Below the pieces are notes generated by a model, which was given only the letters and a program-made list of their open reading frames with translations, had not been told where the DNA came from and did no database searches. A DNA stretch of 36,263 bases from Lachnospiraceae bacterium (GTDB lineage: Bacteria > Bacillota > Clostridia > Lachnospirales > Lachnospiraceae), in the NCBI GenBank assembly GCA_022791755.1, contig JAAVZR010000020.1:1-36263 (forward strand), read 5' to 3'. Made by a program: the position numbers and the translations under genes. Shown here piece by piece: positions 33,968 through 36,263 of this stretch (positions are counted from its first letter, which is position 1; every line of letters starts with the position of its first letter).

Positions 33968-34897
33968 ATGGCAGCAATTACAGCAACCATGGTAAAAGAG
34001 CTGAGAGAGAGTACCGGAGCCGGCATGATGGACTGCAAGAAGGCCCTGACGGCGGCCGATGGTGATATGGAGAAGGCCGTAGAGATCCTGAGAGAAAAAG
34101 GTCTGGCAGCTGCCACGAAGAAGGCAGGCCGGATTGCAGCTGAGGGTCTGGTTCATGCGATCGTTGAGGGCAATACGGCCGCCATCGTCGAAGTGAACAG
34201 TGAGACTGACTTTGTGGCAAAGAACGCAGATTTCCAGGCTTATGTGGCGGATGTTGCCAAGCAGGCCCTGCATTCGGATTCTGCTGATATCGAAGCGTTC
34301 CTGGCTGAGCCCTGGGCTGGTGAGCCCAGTCTGACGGTGGCTCAGGAGCTGTCCGAGAAGATCGCTGTAATCGGAGAAAACCTGATTATACGCCGTTTTG
34401 AGAAGATCGTTAATACCGATGGCTGTGTTGTTTCCTATATTCACGGCGGTGGCCGCATCGGTGTCCTGGTGGACGCGGCTTGCGACGTTGTGAATGATGA
34501 GGTAAAGGAAGCTCTGAAGAACATCGCCATGCAGGTGGCGGCTCTGAAGCCTCAGTATGTATGCCGGGATGAGATTTCCGCCGATTTTATTGCTAAGGAG
34601 AAGGAGATCCTCGTGGCAGCGGCCAAGAATGAGAAGCCGGATGCCAATGATAAGATCATCGAGGGCATGGTGGCCGGCCGCCTGAACAAGGAGCTGAAGG
34701 AGTTCTGTCTGGTGGATCAGGTCTATGTGAGAGCCGAGGACGGTAAGCAGACCGTGGCCAAGTATCTGGATGAGGTCAGCAAGGCTGTAGGCGCGAAGCT
34801 GACAGTGAAGCGTTTCGTTCGCTTTGAGACCGGCGAGGGCCTGGAGAAGAAGCAGGAGAACTTCGCGGAGGAAGTGGCAAAGCAGATGGGAATGTAA
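33968..34897 (+). CDS. tsf: Translation elongation factor Ts
   Basis: EF-Ts exchanges GDP for GTP on EF-Tu. The 309-residue protein shows VKELRESTGAGMMDCKKAL, then EKAVEILREKGLAAATKKAGR in the N-terminal domain, and the core NSETDFVAKN with YIHGGGRIGVLVD in the dimerisation part. GAGGT precedes the ATG. It is followed by a strong terminator, not by pyrH as in many Firmicutes. Confidence 0.99.
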   Translation: MAAITATMVKELRESTGAGMMDCKKALTAADGDMEKAVEILREKGLAAATKKAGRIAAEGLVHAIVEGNTAAIVEVNSETDFVAKNADFQAYVADVAKQALHSDSADIEAFLAEPWAGEPSLTVAQELSEKIAVIGENLIIRRFEKIVNTDGCVVSYIHGGGRIGVLVDAACDVVNDEVKEALKNIAMQVAALKPQYVCRDEISADFIAKEKEILVAAAKNEKPDANDKIIEGMVAGRLNKELKEFCLVDQVYVRAEDGKQTVAKYLDEVSKAVGAKLTVKRFVRFETGEGLEKKQENFAEEVAKQMGM

Positions 34898-34920
34898 TTC
34901 CAATTTCATAAGATGAAGCA

Positions 34921-34956
34921 AAACGCTGGAAACCCGACAGGTTGCCAGCGTTTTTT
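34921..34956 (+). terminator. Rho-independent terminator of rpsB-tsf
   Basis: ACGCTGG plus an inner AACC (from 34923) pair with GGTT and CCAGCGT, and six T follow (34951-34956). A textbook terminator. Confidence 0.93.
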
Positions 34957-35032
34957 GCGTTTCTGGGGTGTCATTTTGGGATGATGGAAATTAGAGAATT
35001 TTGCGGAAAAGTTGGCTGGAAAAAGGTGTGAA

Positions 35033-35322
35033 ATGAAAATGGACAGAGAAGAGATTTATGTGATGGTGATCCGGGAGATGACGGAGACAGCAGCGCGTGA
35101 ACGCAACGAGCATTCACCGGAGGATCAGGAACTGCAGGATAAGGTGCCAGGCTGAGCAAAGAGATGCAGGAAAAGACAAAGGACCTGCCGGAAGATGTGA
35201 AGAAGACTATCACGGATTATGTGGAGGTGACACTGCTGGCGGCGGACCATGACTGCCTGTATCTGTATGAGCAGGGAGCAAAGGACTACGTGGCGCTGCT
35301 GAAGAAGTTGGGCGTGCTGTAA
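35033..35322 (+). pseudogene. Small hypothetical gene broken by a frameshift
   Basis: The first part (35033-35155) reads MKMDREEIYVMVIREMTE and ends QDKVPG at TGA 35153. About four codons before that stop a second frame opens that continues RLSKEMQEKTKDLPEDV and then ITDYVEVTLLAADHDCLYLY to KKLGVL and TAA 35320. A one-base deletion near 35145-35151 would explain the break; restored, the protein would be about 96 aa. AAGGTG lies before the ATG. The short helical protein with a KKLGVL end resembles small clostridial proteins of unknown role. A sequencing error is possible. Confidence 0.6.
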
Positions 35323-35433
35323 CATAAGGGTGAAAATGCACAGTTAAGTCTTACGATGATGGTAAAATTGAAAATACAGGGAATGACTTTTCCAGTTTTT
35401 TATGATAGAATAAAATAAAAGAGGAGGTATGGG

Positions 35434-35937
35434 ATGCGGAAATTGAAGGTTTATCTGGACACCTCAGTGGTCAGCTATCTATATCAACAGGATACACCGG
35501 AAAAAATGAAAGATACGCTGGAACTGTGGGAGCTGTTCAGGCAGGGACGCTATGAAGTGTATATTTCTGATATCGTGCTCAATGAGATCAGCGGCTGCAG
35601 CCAGGAAAAGCTGGATATCCTTCTGGGCTATCTGAAACAGATCCAATACCAGCTGGTCCACACGGATGAAGACACAGTGGAACTGGCAGAGAAATTCATT
35701 GATTTTGGTATCCTGAAGAAAAAGAGCTTTGATGACTGCCAGCATATCGCAGCAGCGATCCTGGCGGGATGTGATATTATTACATCCTGGAATTTTAAAC
35801 ATATTGTAAATGTAAAAACAGTGCGAGGGGTAAAGACCATTACAACCCTGGAGGGTTACAAGGATCTGCTGATCTATCCACCCTCTGTACTTCTGGAAGG
35901 AGATGATGAGGACGATGACGAAACCGATAGTGAGTAA
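35434..35937 (+). CDS. PIN-domain protein, probable toxin nuclease
   Basis: The 167-residue protein has the PIN arrangement: D9 in VYLDTSVVSYL, E51 in SDIVLNEISG, D100/D101 in SFDDCQHIAAAI and D114 in GCDIITSWNFKHI. These acidic residues bind the Mg2+ used to cut RNA. VapC-type toxins are about 130-150 aa, so this is slightly long because of a very acidic tail (residues 155-167). GAGGAGG precedes the ATG. The last 23 bases overlap the small downstream gene, which suggests translational coupling. Its order, toxin before antitoxin, is opposite to most VapBC pairs. Confidence 0.87.
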   Translation: MRKLKVYLDTSVVSYLYQQDTPEKMKDTLELWELFRQGRYEVYISDIVLNEISGCSQEKLDILLGYLKQIQYQLVHTDEDTVELAEKFIDFGILKKKSFDDCQHIAAAILAGCDIITSWNFKHIVNVKTVRGVKTITTLEGYKDLLIYPPSVLLEGDDEDDDETDSE

Positions 35938-36088
35938 GGATTTTAATCTGGAGGACATCCGGAAGATCCGGGAATATAATTCCCTGCGCCATGTCCAGAT
36001 GACTCCCAGGGAGATTATTGAGGATACTCGAAAGGGAGCAGAGGTGGTCTTGGAGAGACTGCGGCAAAGTGAAAAAGTGAGTGTGTGA
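35915..36088 (+). CDS. Small protein downstream of the PIN gene, candidate antitoxin
   Basis: The 57-residue charged protein (MTKPIVSKDFNLEDIRKIRE..., ending VVLERLRQSEKVSV) has two predicted helices and no DNA-binding fold I can name. ATG 35915 is chosen by the family-like opening; ATG 35903 or 35906 are in frame, with AAGGAG immediately upstream. It overlaps the PIN gene by 23 bases, the typical coupling of a toxin and its inhibitor. Function is inferred from position only. Confidence 0.65.
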   Translation: MTKPIVSKDFNLEDIRKIREYNSLRHVQMTPREIIEDTRKGAEVVLERLRQSEKVSV

Positions 36089-36143
36089 TAATGAAAGAGC
36101 CAATGGTGAGGGGACGGGGGTGCGGACATTTTCTTGAACTGGC

Positions 36144-36263
36144 GGTAGTGTAAAAAAGTTTGTGTCTAAGGTAAAAAATGGCTCCTTTTTGGTAAGAATC
36201 AAGATATGGAAATTCTTATCGAAAAGGAGTATTTATATGCCAGTAGCAAAGGAACAGATTCGA
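36144..36263 (+). mobile_element. Left end of an IS256-type insertion sequence (cut by window end)
   Basis: GGTAGTGTAAAAAAGTTTGTG at about 36144 resembles IS256-family terminal repeats (recognised by eye). Within the element TAAGAAT (36193-36199) pairs with ATTCTTA (36212-36218) just before the ribosome binding site, a common way for insertion sequences to block translation from outside transcripts. The right end and target duplication are outside the window. Confidence 0.6.
36237..36263 (+). CDS. Transposase N-terminus (partial), probably IS256 family
   Basis: AAAAGGAG, a short spacer and ATG 36237 open a frame reading MPVAKEQIR to the window edge. Clostridial IS256 transposases often start MPxxKEQIR. 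Only nine codons are visible, so the family call depends mostly on the flanking terminal sequence. Confidence 0.55.

Noticed and set aside
35395..35420. Promoter before the PIN gene (ATGACT-N17-TAGAAT)
   Set aside because: The -35 match is weak and other AT-rich alignments are equally good.

Overview
The window reads as chromosome from a Gram-positive anaerobe of the class Clostridia, most likely the family Lachnospiraceae. This rests on a Gram-positive PolC replicase, strong AGGAGG-type ribosome binding sites, several TTG starts, the MEP isoprenoid pathway, a GGGtGRT/IscU-like gene pair of the kind found in gut clostridia, and codon use of moderate G+C. Genus and species cannot be fixed by reading alone.

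Layout. 1-142: direct repeats rich in small hairpins. 190-2558: glycolytic genes tpiA and gpmI, with a strong hairpin between them. 2603-5818: an AAA+ ATPase with a TerB-like front half, then a lipoprotein and a zinc-ribbon membrane protein behind their own promoter. 5972-7688: an IscU-like scaffold and a GGGtGRT protein, a conserved pair of unknown function. 7873-9854: a MerR regulator divergent from a MATE exporter. 10121-12878: an MscS channel and a membrane-anchored WG-repeat-like protein. 13053-23847: a compact housekeeping run pyrH-frr-uppS-cdsA-dxr-rseP-ispG-polC (UMP kinase, ribosome recycling, polyprenyl and phospholipid precursors, isoprenoid synthesis, site-2 protease, replicase). 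23903-26486: an overlapping trio of FAD oxidoreductase, mobB and mobA. 26495-28247: wreckage of a sensor kinase and an ABC ATPase, broken by truncation, a nonsense codon and apparent internal deletions. 28488-30824: a TetR regulator with an ABC-2 exporter. 30903-31541 (minus): a divergent ThyX-like protein that lacks the catalytic RHR signature. 31581-31666: four GAA-loop hairpins. 31831-32892: a BMP-family lipoprotein without its transporter. 33204-34897: rpsB-tsf. 35033-36088: a frameshifted small gene and a PIN toxin/antitoxin-like pair in reverse order. 36144-end: the left end of an IS256-type insertion sequence.

How it fits together. The core is housekeeping (glycolysis, translation, envelope precursors, replication). 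In many Firmicutes rpsB-tsf lies directly before pyrH; here it sits about 9 kb downstream of polC, and accessory genes and decayed fragments fill the space, so this is a rearranged junction. The least understood parts are the GGGtGRT/scaffold pair, the ThyX-like protein with the palindromic repeats across its promoter, the TerB-AAA+ protein, and the lipoprotein/zinc-ribbon pair.
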